A DNA stretch of 64,000 nucleotides from Megaustenia siamemsis (taxonomy: Eukaryota > Mollusca > Gastropoda > Stylommatophora > Ariophantidae). Positions within the stretch are counted from its first letter, which is position 1. Every line of letters starts with the position of its first letter. Shown here one piece after another: positions 1 through 10,874 of the stretch. The stretch spans positions 20,877,779 to 20,941,778 of the forward strand of contig JAVIAB010000049.1 in assembly GCA_032433765.1 (NCBI GenBank), given 5' to 3'. The notes under the pieces were generated by a model, which was not told the origin of the DNA, did no database searches, and saw only the letters and a list, made by a program, of their open reading frames with translations. The translations under genes were made by a program, and so were the position numbers.

Positions 1-125
1 ATATCTAAAGATGGACAAGTCAGCCTAAGACAACCTGAATCATCAGAGCAAGAGACACAGCGGAATGACACTCCATGGTAGCCAATCTTCGTAGCAGACA
101 CGAACTCATTAATGATGACGTTAGT
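1..125 (+). mobile_element. LINE-B 3' end (partial at window edge)
   Basis: The stretch matches the last ~40 codons of LINE-B (best copy 48125-48600, minus): the rest of a basic RGRPRLTWT-type region, a TKARDRVEW-like helix and SMVANLR, ending in ATGATG-type repeats. Only the 3' end is in the window and the reading frame is broken. Confidence 0.7.
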
Positions 126-400
126 TTGTCTGTCTGTGTATCTGTCCGTTTGGCTGGTCCGTCTGTCTGTGTGTAGTATTTTTTCCCCCTGAGTATCATT
201 TTGTCTGTCTCTCGTTGTATCTGGCTGTCGCTCTGTCTGTCATTCTGACTGTGCCTGTATGTGACTGTCTGTGTGTGTGGCTGTCCGTTTAGTGAATGAA
301 TGACTGTATGTTCTTCTGTGTGTCCGTCTGTTACCATCTATCCATCTGTATGTCTATCTGTGTCTCTTTCTGTACATCTTTTGTCTGTTGTTGAAGCTTG
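126..400. repeat. Degenerate TCTG/TGTC-rich low-complexity DNA
   Basis: Imperfect tctg, tgtctgtc and gtatctg motifs recur throughout. The open frames on both strands come from this low complexity and do not look like genes. Confidence 0.7.
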
Positions 401-458
401 CTATCTCGAGCAGGATCCCGAAAACTTCACAGCTGCGTCCGTGGAATCAAGTTCCTAT

Positions 459-713
459 AGTAAAGTAAAGTACCCCCGTCACGCCAAGAAGCGTATAGGG
501 AATATGGTGTTAGTGACCATAAATTTTACAGACCTTCAACACATGATTTTGGGGTAATGTGGTCGGTATTACGCCCGTGCCGCTTTACTTTCTTAGAAAT
601 AAAACCCGGTACCCATTTAAAGCTAGGTGAACCGGAGCCGTCGGTTTGGGATCGAATCCTATCTCTTGTCCTTTGTAGTCCAGTTTACTAACCAATGAGC
701 TATCGCGGCTCCC
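459..713 (-). mobile_element. SINE-2 copy 1, full length with 10-bp TSD
   Basis: Reverse-strand SINE-2: tRNA-like head with A box (tagctcattggttag) near 690-705 and a B box (gattcgatccca-like) near 645-658, then the conserved body with ggggtaatgtggtcggtatt on this strand, and the 3' end at gtaaagtaccccc. It is flanked by direct repeats aagttcctat at 449-458 and 714-723, a target-site duplication that fixes both borders. Confidence 0.85.
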
Positions 714-757
714 AAGTTCCTATGGGGACACACTAAATAATGACCGATGATAAAATA

Positions 758-897
758 AAGAAGAAGGATTGGACGAAGAAGAAGAAGACAAAAAAGAAGA
801 AAACGAAATAGAAAGAAGAGAGAAAGTAGAAGAAGAATACAACAACGAAGATGAAGAAAGAAGAAGAAGAATGTACACACATATTTTTTTTTTTTGA
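758..897. repeat. GAA/GAAGAA purine-rich tract ending in a T run
   Basis: The top strand is nearly all A and G, with gaagaagaag blocks, then a run of about 13 T at 883-896. It makes spurious Phe/Leu/Ser-rich reading frames on the minus strand. Confidence 0.8.
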
Positions 898-939
898 AGT
901 GAATTCGAAAAAGACAACTGGCATGTTTTGGTTATGGGA

Positions 940-1440
940 CAAGACACATTTGGTTATTTGGTTATGGAAGGTCCCGGTATCACCGCAAGCGAATTAAAAT
1001 CCATAATTGCTCAACCGTCCGTGCCAGTGGAATCATCCGAATTACTAACTCATCTCCCAAACAAAAAAAGGTAGCTGTAGTCCCCATCATAGCAGTCTCA
1101 GCGCACGCCAAAAGATATAAGGCGAAACTGCACTGAAAGTGAACCTGGCCAACTGTTCCCTGTCATACGATATCAGCATTCATCGTAAGCAATTGGAATA
1201 TCGGAACATGATCAAAACGGATGAAACGCACAGCTCACGGTGTGCACAGAGTACTTTATTCAGTAGCTCCTGCAACAAGCCGGACTTGGAATATGAGGAA
1301 ACTGCAACAAGGAACACTTTTCAGACATAACCTTCAATGGTTCCTGCCGCCTATCCACCAAATTGCCCGGAAGTTCAGGTCCTCCTGAAAATGATGATCG
1401 TCATAGTATTTAAATGTATAGCGCTTGATGATAAGACACA
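940..1440 (+). repeat. REP-1 copy a
   Basis: First of about seven copies of an unclassified dispersed repeat. Landmarks shared among copies are a ggttatgg head, a stretch encoding ITANELKSIIAQPP-like peptide, a VVPIIAVSAHAKR-like peptide, HRKQ(S/L)EYRN, and LEYEETATRNTF, then ttcctgccgcctatccacca and a cccggaagtt motif near 1365. Frame breaks separate the peptides, so it is a dead copy or a noncoding element that happens to translate. A function cannot be assigned. Confidence 0.6.
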
Positions 1441-1464
1441 TTATCATTCTATAAGTCACATATC

Positions 1465-1650
1465 CGGGTGAAGGGAAGTACAAAGTAAACGAGGCAGAGG
1501 GAGAACATGACTAAAGTTGAATGATACAGTCAATAGGTGGACATGTGTACATAACACAACATGCACCATCAAGACAAGAGAAAGAGTAAAATGGCGCTGG
1601 TACGATAGCCAACCTTCGATGTGGAGACGGCACAAAATGAATTAATGCCA
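1465..1650 (+). mobile_element. LINE-B remnant, degenerate
   Basis: aaacgaggcagagggag, caccatcaagacaagag and tagccaaccttcgatgtggagacggcac match the basic motif, the TIKAR motif and the VANLRCGDGT end of LINE-B in order, with indels and stops. The following 280 bases (1651-1930) hold nothing I recognise. Confidence 0.5.
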
Positions 1651-1947
1651 TTTCTGAAATAACAAAAGAAGCAAAATGGACTAAAATATCATTACAAAAC
1701 AAATTGTGACGTCGACTGAGGGCTGTCAATGAAAGTTTAGATCATTCAAAACGGGAGGAAATAAAGTAATGCCAGCCCTCGACTGCGGCTCCAGAACTGT
1801 GCTCGAAATGAGTAGCTCTCGGAGTTAAAATAATGGATCAGTCTAGCCTCGTGATGTGGAAGAAAGTCAACAGCAGCACTTGTATACCCAAATTGGGTCA
1901 TAGCAGTTGAGTAAATAATGGTCGTGTACGTTTGATTTATCTTTCTT

Positions 1948-2286
1948 TCTTTCTTTATTTCAATCCATCATTCTTTCTTTCTTTCAATCCTTCCTTCCTT
2001 CCTTCCTTCCTTCCTTCCTTCCTTCCTTCCTTCCTTCCTTCCTTCCTTCCTTCCTTCCTTCTTTTCTTTGTTTCATATTTCTTTCTTTCTTTCTTTCAAA
2101 CCATCATTCAATCGTTATTTCTTTCTTTCATTCCGTCATTCTTTATTTCTTTCTTTCATTTCATCATACATTCCTTCTTTCCCTCCCACCTTTCATCCCT
2201 TCAATCCCTTCACTTCCATTCTTTCTTTCTTTCTTACATTCATTCCACCATTCCGTCCTTCTCTTTCACCTACCCTCCCTCCCTAC

Positions 2287-2339
<53 letters not shown>

Positions 2340-2345
2340 TTTCAT
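1948..2345. repeat. Tetranucleotide CTTT/CCTT microsatellite cluster
   Basis: Pure (TTCC)n at about 1988-2060 and pure (CTTT)n at about 2288-2337, separated by degenerate ttctttcttt/cattcat DNA. A 156-residue Ser/Phe-rich frame across it is an artefact. Confidence 0.9.
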
Positions 2346-2449
2346 CACATCATTCCATTTTTTTCCAAATTCCAAGAAGAATTTAAAGACAGAATTATAT
2401 AAACACACATAATCATCACAAATATGATTACACAATGTATATAATCATT

Positions 2450-2640
2450 GAAATACAAGATTATATATGATGACAAGCTATAACTAAATAAAAGATTATA
2501 TATGATGACAAGCTATAACTAAATAAAAGATTATATATGATGACAAGCTATAACTAAATACAAGATTATATATGATGACAAGCTATAACTAAATACAAGA
2601 TTATATATGATGACAAGCTATAACTAAATACAAGATTACA
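2450..2640. repeat. 35-bp tandem array, about 5.5 copies
   Basis: The unit holds ttatatatgatgacaagc then tataactaaata and an aaaga or caaga junction. Copies differ mainly at one a/c site. No relation to the neighbouring LINE is evident. Confidence 0.85.
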
Positions 2641-3208
2641 TCATCATCAGCAACCCATCTTCTTCTTCCCATCCTCATTTGCCTTTCAGCGTCGAGGAGA
2701 GATATAATTTGCGGTCTTTTGCTCTTCTGTTCGTCTCTGCTGCTGTTATGTTTCCTAGTGTTTCTAATATTCCATCAATCCATCTTTTTCGTGGTCGACG
2801 CTTGCGTCTGGTGTTCTCGCAACGTCTATTGAAGGCTCGTTGTGTTTTTGTTTTGATCTTTCTGCCTTGTCACTTGGCCAAACCATTTTATCTGTTGTTT
2901 CTTTATATATTCTATGACGGGGGGGGGGGGGGAAAAGGGGGGGGGGGGGCTATTCCTAGCTTTTTTTCTCAATTCTTCATTTCTGATCGTGTCTCTCATG
3001 CTGTTTCCTGCCATTTGTCTAACACATTTCATCTCAGTAGAGGTTATTTTGCTTATTGTTCTTGCATCTAGGGTCCAGGTCTGGCATTCGTAGCACAGCG
3101 TTGGGATGAAGATTGTATTGTAGAGTGCCCGTTTTACCTCCAGAGTTATTTCCTTGTTGGACAATACTGGTGATAGCTGTCCAATGATTTGACAAGCTTT
3201 GTTGTATC
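2641..3208 (-). mobile_element. LINE-F, 5'-truncated, with 5' inverted end
   Basis: Minus-strand translation gives NKEITLEVKRALYNTIFIP, CYECQTWTLDARTISKIT, MKCVRQMAGNS and KQQIKWFGQVTRQKDQN in order, ending in the catcatcatc tail at 2641. This is the C-terminal region after the catalytic part of a LINE reverse transcriptase. A G-rich homopolymer block (2918-2950) interrupts the frame. The 5' end (3145-3190) is followed by its own inverted copy at 3214-3259. Confidence 0.75.
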
Positions 3209-3259
3209 TTGAGAAATCATTGGGCAGCTATGACCTCTATTGTCCAACAAGGAAATAAC
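3145..3259. repeat. Inverted repeat at LINE-F 5' end
   Basis: The left arm 3145-3190 (starts gttatttccttgttggac) and right arm 3214-3259 (ends gtccaacaaggaaataac) are imperfect reverse complements about 46 bp long with a 23-bp spacer. Confidence 0.8.
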
Positions 3260-3374
3260 ATTCCATCACCAATACAAAATTACAGACTGGCAAAGTTTCA
3301 AATAAATACAAATGATTATACGCAGTATGTTCGACAAGTCACGCAACACAAAGGGAAAAAATTGTCAGAGTTTA

Positions 3375-4983
3375 TCCGTAGGATTGTGTCCTATGGGATT
3401 CTCTATAGGATTGTGTACATGCGATTCTCCATAAGATTGTGTCCCATACGATTCTCCACAAGATTGTGTCCCATGCGATTCTCCATAAGATTGTGTCCCA
3501 TGCGATTCTCTATAGGATTGTGTCCCATGCGATTCTCCATAAGATTGTGTCCCATACAATTCTCCATAGGATTGTTTCCCATGCGATTCTCCATAAGATT
3601 GTGTCCCATACAATTCTCTATAGGATTGTGTCCCATACAATTCTCTATAAGTTTGTGTCCCATACGATTCTCTATAAGATTGTGTCCCATACGATTCTCC
3701 ATAAGATTGTGTCCCATACGATTCTCCATAAGATTGTGTCCCATACGATTCTCTATAGGAATGTGTCCCATACGATTCTCTATAGGATTGTGTCCCATGC
3801 AATTCTCCATAAGATTGTGTCCCATGCGATCCTCCATAGAGATTGTGTCCCATGCGATTCTCCATAAGATTGTGTCCCATACGATCCTCCATAGAGATTG
3901 TGTCCCATGCGATTCTCCATAAGATTGTGTCCCATGCGATTCTCCATAAGATTGTGTCCCATACGATTCTCCATAAGATTGTGTCTCATGCGATTCTCCA
4001 TAAGATTGTGTCCCATGCGATTCTCCATAAGATTGTGTCCCATGCGATTCTCCATAAGGTTACGTCCCATGTGATTCTCCATAAGATTGTGTCCCATGCG
4101 ATTCTCCATAAGATTGTGTCCCATGCGATCCTCCATAAATTGTGTCCCATGCGATTTTCCATAAGATTGCGTCCCATGCGATCCTCCATAGAGTTGTGTC
4201 CCATGCGATTCTCTATAAGATTGTGTCCCATGCGATTCTCCATAAGATTGTGTCCCTTACGATTCTCCATAAGATTGTGTCCCATACAATTCTCTATAAG
4301 ATTGTGTCCCATACGATTCTCTATAAGATTGTGTCCCATGCGATTCTCCATAAAATTATTTCCCATGCGATTCTCCATAAAAATGTGACCCATGCGATTC
4401 TCCATAGGATTGTGTCCCATGCGATTCTCCATAAGATTGTGTCCCATGCGTTTCTCCATAAGATTGTGTCCCATACAATTCTCTATAGGATTGTGTCCCA
4501 TACAATTCTCAATAAGATTGTATCCCATACGATTCTCTATAAGATTGTGTCCCATACAATTTTCTATAGGATTGTGTCCCATACAATTCTCTATAGGATT
4601 GTGTCGCATACGATTCTCTATAAGATTGTGTCCCATACAATTTTCTATAGGATTGTGTCCCATACAATTCTCTATAGGATTGTGTCCCATATAATTCTCT
4701 ATAAGATTGTGTCCCATACAATTCTCTATAAGATTGTGTCCCATACAATTCTCTATAGGATTGTGTCCCATATAATTCTCTATAAGATTGTGTCCCATAT
4801 AATTCTCTATAAGATTGTGTCCCATATAATTCTCTACAAGATTGTGTCCCATATAATTCTCTATAAGATTGTGTCCCATATAATTCTCTATAAGATTGTG
4901 TCCCATACAATTCTCTATAGGATTGTGTCCCATGCGATTCTCCATAAGATTGTGTCCCATACGATTCTCCATAGGATTACATT
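3375..4983. repeat. 27-bp minisatellite, about 59 copies
   Basis: The unit contains gattctccataag, attgtgtccc and atgc/atac, with common c/t and g/a variants. Because 27 is a multiple of 3, several frames stay open: plus SHAILHKIV, RLCPMRFSI; minus MENRMGHNL, ESYGTQSYR. The longest, on the minus strand at 3986-4972, is 328 residues. There is no signal peptide, no start context and no conserved flank, so I annotate DNA repeat and not protein. Confidence 0.95.
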
Positions 4984-5925
4984 AACTACCAATTCCCCCC
5001 CCCTCCCTTCCCCATAGGAGTCTCATCTCTGTTGAACAACCTCGAAACAAAAAACTCATTACTACAGACTCACACAAATAAAATATCACCTTTTTTCCCC
5101 ACTCGACAACATACGATCATAAACTACCATATTCCAGCTCATCAATAAAATATCTCTCGACCCAAAATAAAACCCAAACCCCCCAAAAAAAAGAAAAATA
5201 AAAGAAACAACTGTACTTTAAAATTAGCGACAGGCCAGCCCCCAGAACTAAATAACTGAATTATGCAACACGCAGGCACAGTTTTCTGCTTTATACAAGA
5301 ACGCCATTTGCAGACCTTGAATTCGGTTATTAGATTAAGATTTGGGTTAAAGTGACTCCAGAACTTTCTCCTCAATTAGACGGCCAATTACTATTCATCT
5401 GTTCAATCCTGAATCCAAACGGTAGCATTAGAAAACAATCCTTAATCGATTGGAGGACAAGATTGGGGGAAAACAAACAACGAAGCTCTAGAACTTCGGA
5501 TCACTCGACAAGGACGCCTAGACGAGGATGACACGAGCCAATTAAGTTTTCCGAGGGCCATAGAAAATAGCGTTATGGAGAGAGTTATGATGGGAACGTA
5601 TTTAATTTATTTGTGTTTGTTGTTGATGGCGGACTAGTGAGAGGGAAATAATTGAAACAATATTAAAGTACATTGTTTGATCATCATTATATAAAGGTAG
5701 GAACATCGTATCATTATCAAGTGTTTTGAAACAGGGATAGACAATTATATACCTCCAGGATTTCCTGTCCATTGTGTTCAAAACAGGAAGACAGTCGATT
5801 CATTATAGACAAAATGCTACAGAAAAACCCTTAACATTACCTTGGATAATAAAAAGATGAATGAAGACATATTAAAAGATTAAAATATTAAAAAAGAACT
5901 GGCTCATAAACGTCATTCTACAGGG
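4984..5925. other. Apparently single-copy DNA, no gene seen
   Basis: No long open frame, no match to the repeat families of this window and no tandem structure except short C and A runs (4992-5010, 5180-5200). Nothing here supports an exon. Confidence 0.5.
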
Positions 5926-5929
5926 GAAA

Positions 5930-7056
5930 TAAAAAGAACTATGAACATGTTAATGAAATACACAAAATGTGCAAAAAGGCAAAAGAAGACTGGCTCAGCC
6001 AAAAATGTATAGAAATAGAAACTATGGAAAGCAAACAAGACTTAAGAGGAATGCACACAGAAATAAAGAGAATGACTAATAAAAATAAAAAAAGTCACAG
6101 AAGGTGGAAGCATTGAAGACAAAAAAGGAAAAAAGGCTAACAGACAATAAGGATATTATAGATAGATGGCAGGAATATATAACAGAACTATTTCAGGATC
6201 AAAGGGACAAGAAACCAGTTATAAAATGTACATCAGGCTATAAAATCTTAAAATCTGAGGTGGAAAAAGCTATAAAAACAATGAAAAGGGGAAAAGCAGC
6301 AGGACCTGACAGCATATAGATAGAGATGATACAGGCACTAGAAGATTTTGGCATTGATGTGATTACAGACATATGCAACGACATATACCATACAGGATAC
6401 ATACAAAATGAACTAAAAACATTAACTTCCATTGCATTGCCTAAAAGGAATGGTGCAGTTGAATGCAGTGACTTTAGAACAATAAGCCTAATGATCCATG
6501 TTACAAAAATCTCGCTAAAAGTTATACAAGGAAGGATTCAGAATAAAATCAATACTGAATTAGATGAGCAGCAATTTGGATTTAGGAAAAATAGCGGGAC
6601 AAAAGAAGCCATATTCTGCATGAGAACATTAATCGAAAAGTACACAGAAGTAAACAAACCAATATATGCCTGCTTCATAGACTACACCAAAGCTTTTGAT
6701 AATAGAGTGCACCACAAACAACTTATAGAATGCCTAAAAGAGATACATCTAGATGACATGGACATACTACTAATATGTAATCTATACTGGGAGCAAACAG
6801 CAATAATAAAATATAACAAAGAGAACTCTACGCCCATTGATATAAAAAGAGGAGTAAGACAGGGATGCATCCTATCACCAAGCTTGTTCAATCTATACAC
6901 TGAGCAAATCTTTAAAAACATCTCAGAGATACCAGGTCTAAACATTAATGGAAAGATAATCAATAACCTAAGACATGCTGACGATACTGTACTACTAGCA
7001 GAAAATCCTAAAGATCTACAACAATTACTTAATGAAATAAACATGATAAGCAAAAA
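5930..7056 (+). mobile_element. LINE-J reverse transcriptase, truncated pseudogene
   Basis: Reverse transcriptase fragment of a non-LTR retrotransposon, reading from 6104. Visible motifs in order: KRGKAAGPDSI (fingers), QQFGFRKNSGT, CFIDYTKAFD (first catalytic Asp), GVRQGCILSPSLFNLYTEQI, and LRHADDTVLLAE (the catalytic xADD box with His in place of the usual Tyr/Phe). There is one in-frame TAG at 6317-6319; the same frame continues from 6320. Upstream 5930-6103 has lysine-rich text with stops, probably the degraded linker after the endonuclease. The thumb and C-terminus are missing because a 22-bp array starts at 7057. A second, short copy is split by LINE-I at 13401-13424 and 15046-15160. 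Confidence 0.85.
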
Positions 7057-7810
7057 ATATTTATCATATATTTATCTCAATGTTCTGTCATATTTATCTT
7101 CATGTTCTGTCATATTTATCTTCATGTTCTGTCATATTTATCTTCATGGTCTGTCATATTTATCTTCATGTTCTGTCATATTTATCTTCATGGTCTGTCA
7201 TATTTATCTTCATGTTCTGTCATATTTATCTTCATGTTCTGTCATATTTATCTTCATGTTCTGTCATATTTATCTTCATGTTCTGTCATATTTATCTTCA
7301 TGTTCTGTCATATTTATCTTCATGTTCTGTCATATTTATCTTCATGGTCTGTCATGTTTATCTTCATGTTCTGTCATATTTATCTTCATGTTCTGTCATA
7401 TTTATCTTCATGGTCTGTCATATTTATCTTCATGGTCTGTCATGTTTATCTTCATGTTCTGTCATATTTATCTTCATGTTCTGTCATATTTATCTTCATG
7501 TTCTGTCATATTTATCTTCATGTTCTGTCATATTTATCTTCATGGTCTGTCATATTTATCTTCATGGTCTGTCATATTTATCTTCATGGTCTGTCATATT
7601 TATCTTCATGGTCTGTCATGTTTATCTTCATGTTCTGTCATATTTATCTTCATGTTCTGTCATATTTATCTTCATGTTCTGTCATATTTATCTTCATGGT
7701 CTGTCATATTTATCTTCATGTTCTGTCATATTTATCTTCATGTTCTGTCATATTTATCTTCATGGTCTGTCATATTTATCTTCATGGTCTATCATGTTTA
7801 TCTTTATTTT
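7057..7810. repeat. 22-bp minisatellite, about 33 copies
   Basis: The unit is tcatatttatcttcatg plus ttctg or gtctg, with some catgtttatc variants. It follows the LINE-J reading frame directly and stays open, giving a spurious 498-residue fusion (6326-7822) with a 22-residue period. A similar single unit (tgtctgttatgtttatc) lies at about 8718-8735 in LINE-G. Confidence 0.95.
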
Positions 7811-7815
7811 GCCGG

Positions 7816-7920
7816 TCCTTGATTAACAAAGTCAGGACCACGTGGAAGACTCTAGTCATTGCGTGGGTTGTAACCTGTCAGACACTCATATCTGACCACA
7901 TGTGTCAGGCTCAGTGAATC
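7816..7920 (-). repeat. REP-3 fragment
   Basis: The run cctgtcagacactcat followed by ctgaccacatgt is the reverse complement of 9348-9378 in the longer REP-3 copy. Confidence 0.45.
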
Positions 7921-8039
7921 GATATTACTAAAATCCTGCTACAAAATCTCCCTCTTTGACACGAATGCTGAACTTTAATTTGTATATGAGATTTGTCGTC
8001 TTAGCAGACGGTTGATAGCAACCAGTCATAGGTCAGTAG

Positions 8040-8226
8040 TTATGGTTATGGAAGGCCCAGGTATCACTACAAACGAATTAAAATATATAATTGCTCAACC
8101 GCCCGTGCCAGTGGAATCATTCGAATAACTAACTCATCTTCCAAACAAAGAAAGGTAACTGTAGTCCCCATCATAGCAGTCTCAGCACACGCCAAAAAAC
8201 GTAAGGCGAAACTGCACAGAAAGTGA
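8040..8226 (+). repeat. REP-1 copy b, 3'-truncated
   Basis: It starts at tatggttatggaaggccc and runs through the ITTNELK and PIIAVSAHAKK peptide landmarks to the gaaactgcacagaaagtga position, where similarity to the other copies stops. Confidence 0.65.
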
Positions 8227-8234
8227 ACTATAGG

Positions 8235-8760
8235 TCAGTAGTTTGGTAATATACCAGTGTCTTGTACTGGATACTGTACTTGCTGAACAGCTTCTCTCGT
8301 GGCTGGATTTCTCAATTTTGGATAGGCAGATTCCATCGCAGAATGAACAAGATGGCGCTTGATCCCATTTCCTTTCTCCTGCGCCTTTTGTCTTCTGACT
8401 TTGATATCAGCGCTGTCTCTAGCGTTGCTGTGTCGTTTTTTTTTTTCAGTTTTGTTCTCCATGTACTGCGATCTGCAGCCAGATTGTCCCAATTTCTTTC
8501 ATTGATAGATAATTCACTTAAGGAAGCCCTGCAAATATCCTTATATCTCAGGACCGGTCAAGCATTTTTTAATCTAAATTTATTAAACTCTGAAGCAATA
8601 ATTCTTATCATTGTGTACCTCTGTTTCTCTTTATTTCTATTTTTTCATGTTGCTCACTATTATTTTCCGGTATTTCTCACCCATGGCAGAGCACTATCTT
8701 TATTTATTTTTATTGTCTGTTATGTTTATCTTTATATTTATTACTAGCTTTTTGTTTCCA
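8235..8760 (-). mobile_element. LINE-G 3' region
   Basis: Minus-strand frames give DNLAADRSTWRT-like and SADIKVRRQKAQEKGN-like basic text, resembling the far C-terminus of LINE reverse transcriptases (ADRxxWR). Homologous to 51136-51540: both share cttctctcgtggctg, cctttctcctg, gttctc(c/g)atgt and ggaagccctg. The family assignment rests on this pairing and the ADRSTWR motif only. Confidence 0.5.
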
Positions 8761-8779
8761 AAATAAAGTCCAACAGCAC

Positions 8780-9018
8780 TCATCATTATCATCATGTGCC
8801 ATACCGATGGCGTAGGCAATCATGTCCTTCCAGAATCTTCTATCTACAGAGCATCGTATCAGTTCTGTTGTTGACTGTTTTCCATGCCACGACAACAAGC
8901 TATCCCAGTATTTTCTCTCTTTGTCGTCCGCGATCTCTCTTTCCTTTTATTTTGCCAGTTGTAACCAAGTATTCCAACTTTCCTCTTCTTATGATGTGAC
9001 CGAAAAATGTTGATTATT
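8780..9018 (-). mobile_element. LINE-A 3' fragment
   Basis: Reverse strand encodes the LINE-A end (tail, then CSVDRRFWKDMIAYAI, SWHGKQSTTELIR), cut 5' at the FFGHIMRRGKLEY region. The tail is catcatcat-type at 8780-8795. Confidence 0.8.
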
Positions 9019-9054
9019 AACAGCACTGAACCAGGAAATAATAAACCAAAATAA

Positions 9055-9160
9055 TTTGCTTTAACCTCTAGAGTTATTTCGTTTGTAGACAACAGTGGTG
9101 ATCGATGTCCGATCACTTGACACACTTTATTGTATCTTGAGTCTACGAATAACTAACCAA
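9055..9160 (-). mobile_element. LINE-F 5'-side fragment
   Basis: taacctctagagttatttcg, then ttgtagacaacagtggtgat and tttattgtatcttgag match the segment of LINE-F at 3135-3212 and the reverse of 56095-56150. Confidence 0.6.
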
Positions 9161-9440
9161 CACGCGCGAATAAATGCGTCATTTGCCACAATGCATCCGA
9201 CTTCATGCGAGACATTTGTGACTTCCGGGTTGCCTTTCCTTATCGATTACCACGCGCTTGCCCAGTACCGAGTAACGATCAGCTTTTTGTCAAACACATG
9301 GAGAGCTGTAGCAGGATATTGAGCTATATCGGTTCGCTGGGCTTAATACATGTGGTCAGTTATGAGTGTCTGACAGATTACAGACCCCTACCTTGTCCAA
9401 AGTCTTTCAACCCCTAGACCTTGTCATTCAATAGTAAGCA
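9160..9440 (+). repeat. REP-3 copy
   Basis: Shares catccgacttca, ttccgggttg-like, cgcttg(c)cca and downstream blocks with 49190-49435, and its 3' part with 7816-7920 in reverse. No coding frame is convincing. Confidence 0.45.
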
Positions 9441-9448
9441 AAAAAAAA

Positions 9449-9493
9449 TATAGTAAAGAGCCCCGTCACGCCAAATGGCGTATAGGCAATATG
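9449..9493 (-). mobile_element. SINE-2 3'-end fragment
   Basis: agtaaagagccccgtcacg, then ccaaatggcgtatagg and caatatg are the last ~45 bp of SINE-2 in reverse. It abuts a LINE-B fragment at 9494. Confidence 0.7.
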
Positions 9494-9560
9494 TCCATCT
9501 TTTCATGTTACTCATCCATGTTAGTCTAGGTCTGCTACTTTCACCCTGTATTTGCTTCAA
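9494..9560 (-). mobile_element. LINE-B short fragment
   Basis: tccatcttttcatgttactc, catgttagtctaggtctgc and caccctgtattt match the segment encoding LTWTSNIKRW of LINE-B in reverse. Confidence 0.6.
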
Positions 9561-9617
9561 TGTAGATAGTAATCTATTAGTTACGTTTAATGTAAAACTT
9601 CAATATAGGTGGTAACT

Positions 9618-9905
9618 TGTTAATCATCATCATCATCATCAAGTACCGGGCCTACTGGCGTAGGTGATCATGTCTCTCCACCACTTTCCATCTCGGCAGC
9701 TATTTATCATTTCTGTTGTTGACCTTCTGCCAAGCCATTCTCTTAAGCTGTCTGTTATTTTTTCTATTTGCTTCCCTCTATCTCTTCGTCCCTCAATTTT
9801 CCCAGTTGTTACAATATATTCCAGTTTTTCTCTTCTCATTACATGGCAAAAAAATGATGATTGTTTCTTCCTAATATTGGAAATTAGCTCTCTTTTGCGT
9901 TAAAA
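9618..9905 (-). mobile_element. LINE-C 3' fragment
   Basis: From the catcatcat tail the reverse strand reads MITYASRPGT (end), MINSCRDGKWWRD, DSLREWLGRRSTTE, YIVTTGKIEGRRDRGKQ and IMRREKLE-like text, then is cut at the KRELISNIRKKQ region. Confidence 0.85.
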
Positions 9906-10000
9906 TCAAATACAGTATTTGATAAATACGCCACTGACCGGGCAATAATTATAAGCAGAAACCTCCACACATGATCACAGGCCGTTCTGAGAAGTTCACA

Positions 10001-10008
10001 CACACGCA

Positions 10009-10040
<32 letters not shown>

Positions 10041-10052
10041 CACACACACATA
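10001..10052. repeat. CGCA/CA microsatellite
   Basis: (ACGC)n followed by (AC)n. Confidence 0.9.
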
Positions 10053-10302
10053 CGTAAGGGTTGACATTACGTTTGATTTGAATATTCTAAGTTTTGTGTT
10101 TGAGCTGATGAGTTTTGATTTCCCCAACTTTTCAAGGATTCACCAGTTCCATAATTCGGATTTTTCTCCTGGCAAGTTGGAGGGGGGGGGGGAGACGAAA
10201 CTAGATCACCTATGGTTTCGTTCAGTTTGCAGAAATGATGATGTTCCTAAGAACAAAAAAAGGAAACAAAAGAAGTAATATCAGTAAAAGAAATATATGG
10301 CT

Positions 10303-10874
10303 GGAAGAAGACAATGGCGCTGGATAAGACAAACACTGTGGAAGCCAACTGAGAGTATTACATAACAGGCGCTTTTTTTTGGAATCCCCAGGGGAAAAAA
10401 TCAGAGAGGAAGACCAAGGAACTCTTGGAGAAGACAGATGGAAGCAAAGATAAAGATGATGGGGAAGACATAGAATGATCTTAAAAGAATGGCAGGAAAT
10501 AGAACCGCTTGGAAAGTGTTTGTTGAAGAACTATGTTCCACAGGGAGCTGAAAGTGTTTGTTAAAGAACTATGTTCCACAGGGAGCTGAAAATGTTAGTT
10601 GAAGACCTATGTTCCACAGGGAGCTGAAAGTGTTTGTTGAAGACCTATGTTCAACAGGGAGCTGAAAGTGTTTGTTGAAGACCTATGTTCCACAGGAGGC
10701 TGAAAGTGTTTGTTGAAGACCTATGTTCCACGGGGAGCTGAAAGTGTTTGTTGAAGAACTATGTTCCACAGGGAGCTGAAAGTGTTATTTGAAGACCTAT
10801 GTTCCACAGGGAGCTGTAAGTGTTTGTTGAAGACCTATGCTCCACAAGAAGCTAAAAGGTAGAAGAAGAAGGAG
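10303..10874 (+). mobile_element. LINE-D 3' fragment carrying a 38-bp array, 9-bp TSD
   Basis: Starts in the QRRRWRWIGHT region (frameshifted), continues through KPTESIT, RPRNSWRRQ and TWKVFVEELCSTGS, then the last 38 bp is amplified, and the element ends with agctaaaaggtagaagaaga. It is flanked by tatatggct at 10294-10302 and 10875-10883, a probable target-site duplication, so the array lies inside the insertion. Confidence 0.8.
10525..10858. repeat. 38-bp array derived from LINE-D, about 8-9 copies
   Basis: Each unit contains gtgtttgttgaaga, ctatgttccacag and ggagctgaaa, which is the LINE-D sequence for VFVEDLCSTGS plus the stop-codon region. Same monomer as the large array at 59697-61830, but here mostly gttcc instead of gctcc, so the two arrays grew separately or diverged. 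Confidence 0.9.

Noticed and set aside
2679..3071. Plus-strand 130-residue frame with a glycine run
   Set aside because: It is the antisense of LINE-F with a poly(G) tract.
3986..4972. 328-residue minus-strand frame MENRMGHNL repeats as a repeat protein
   Set aside because: Explained by a 27-bp tandem array; other frames are equally open and no flanking gene structure exists.
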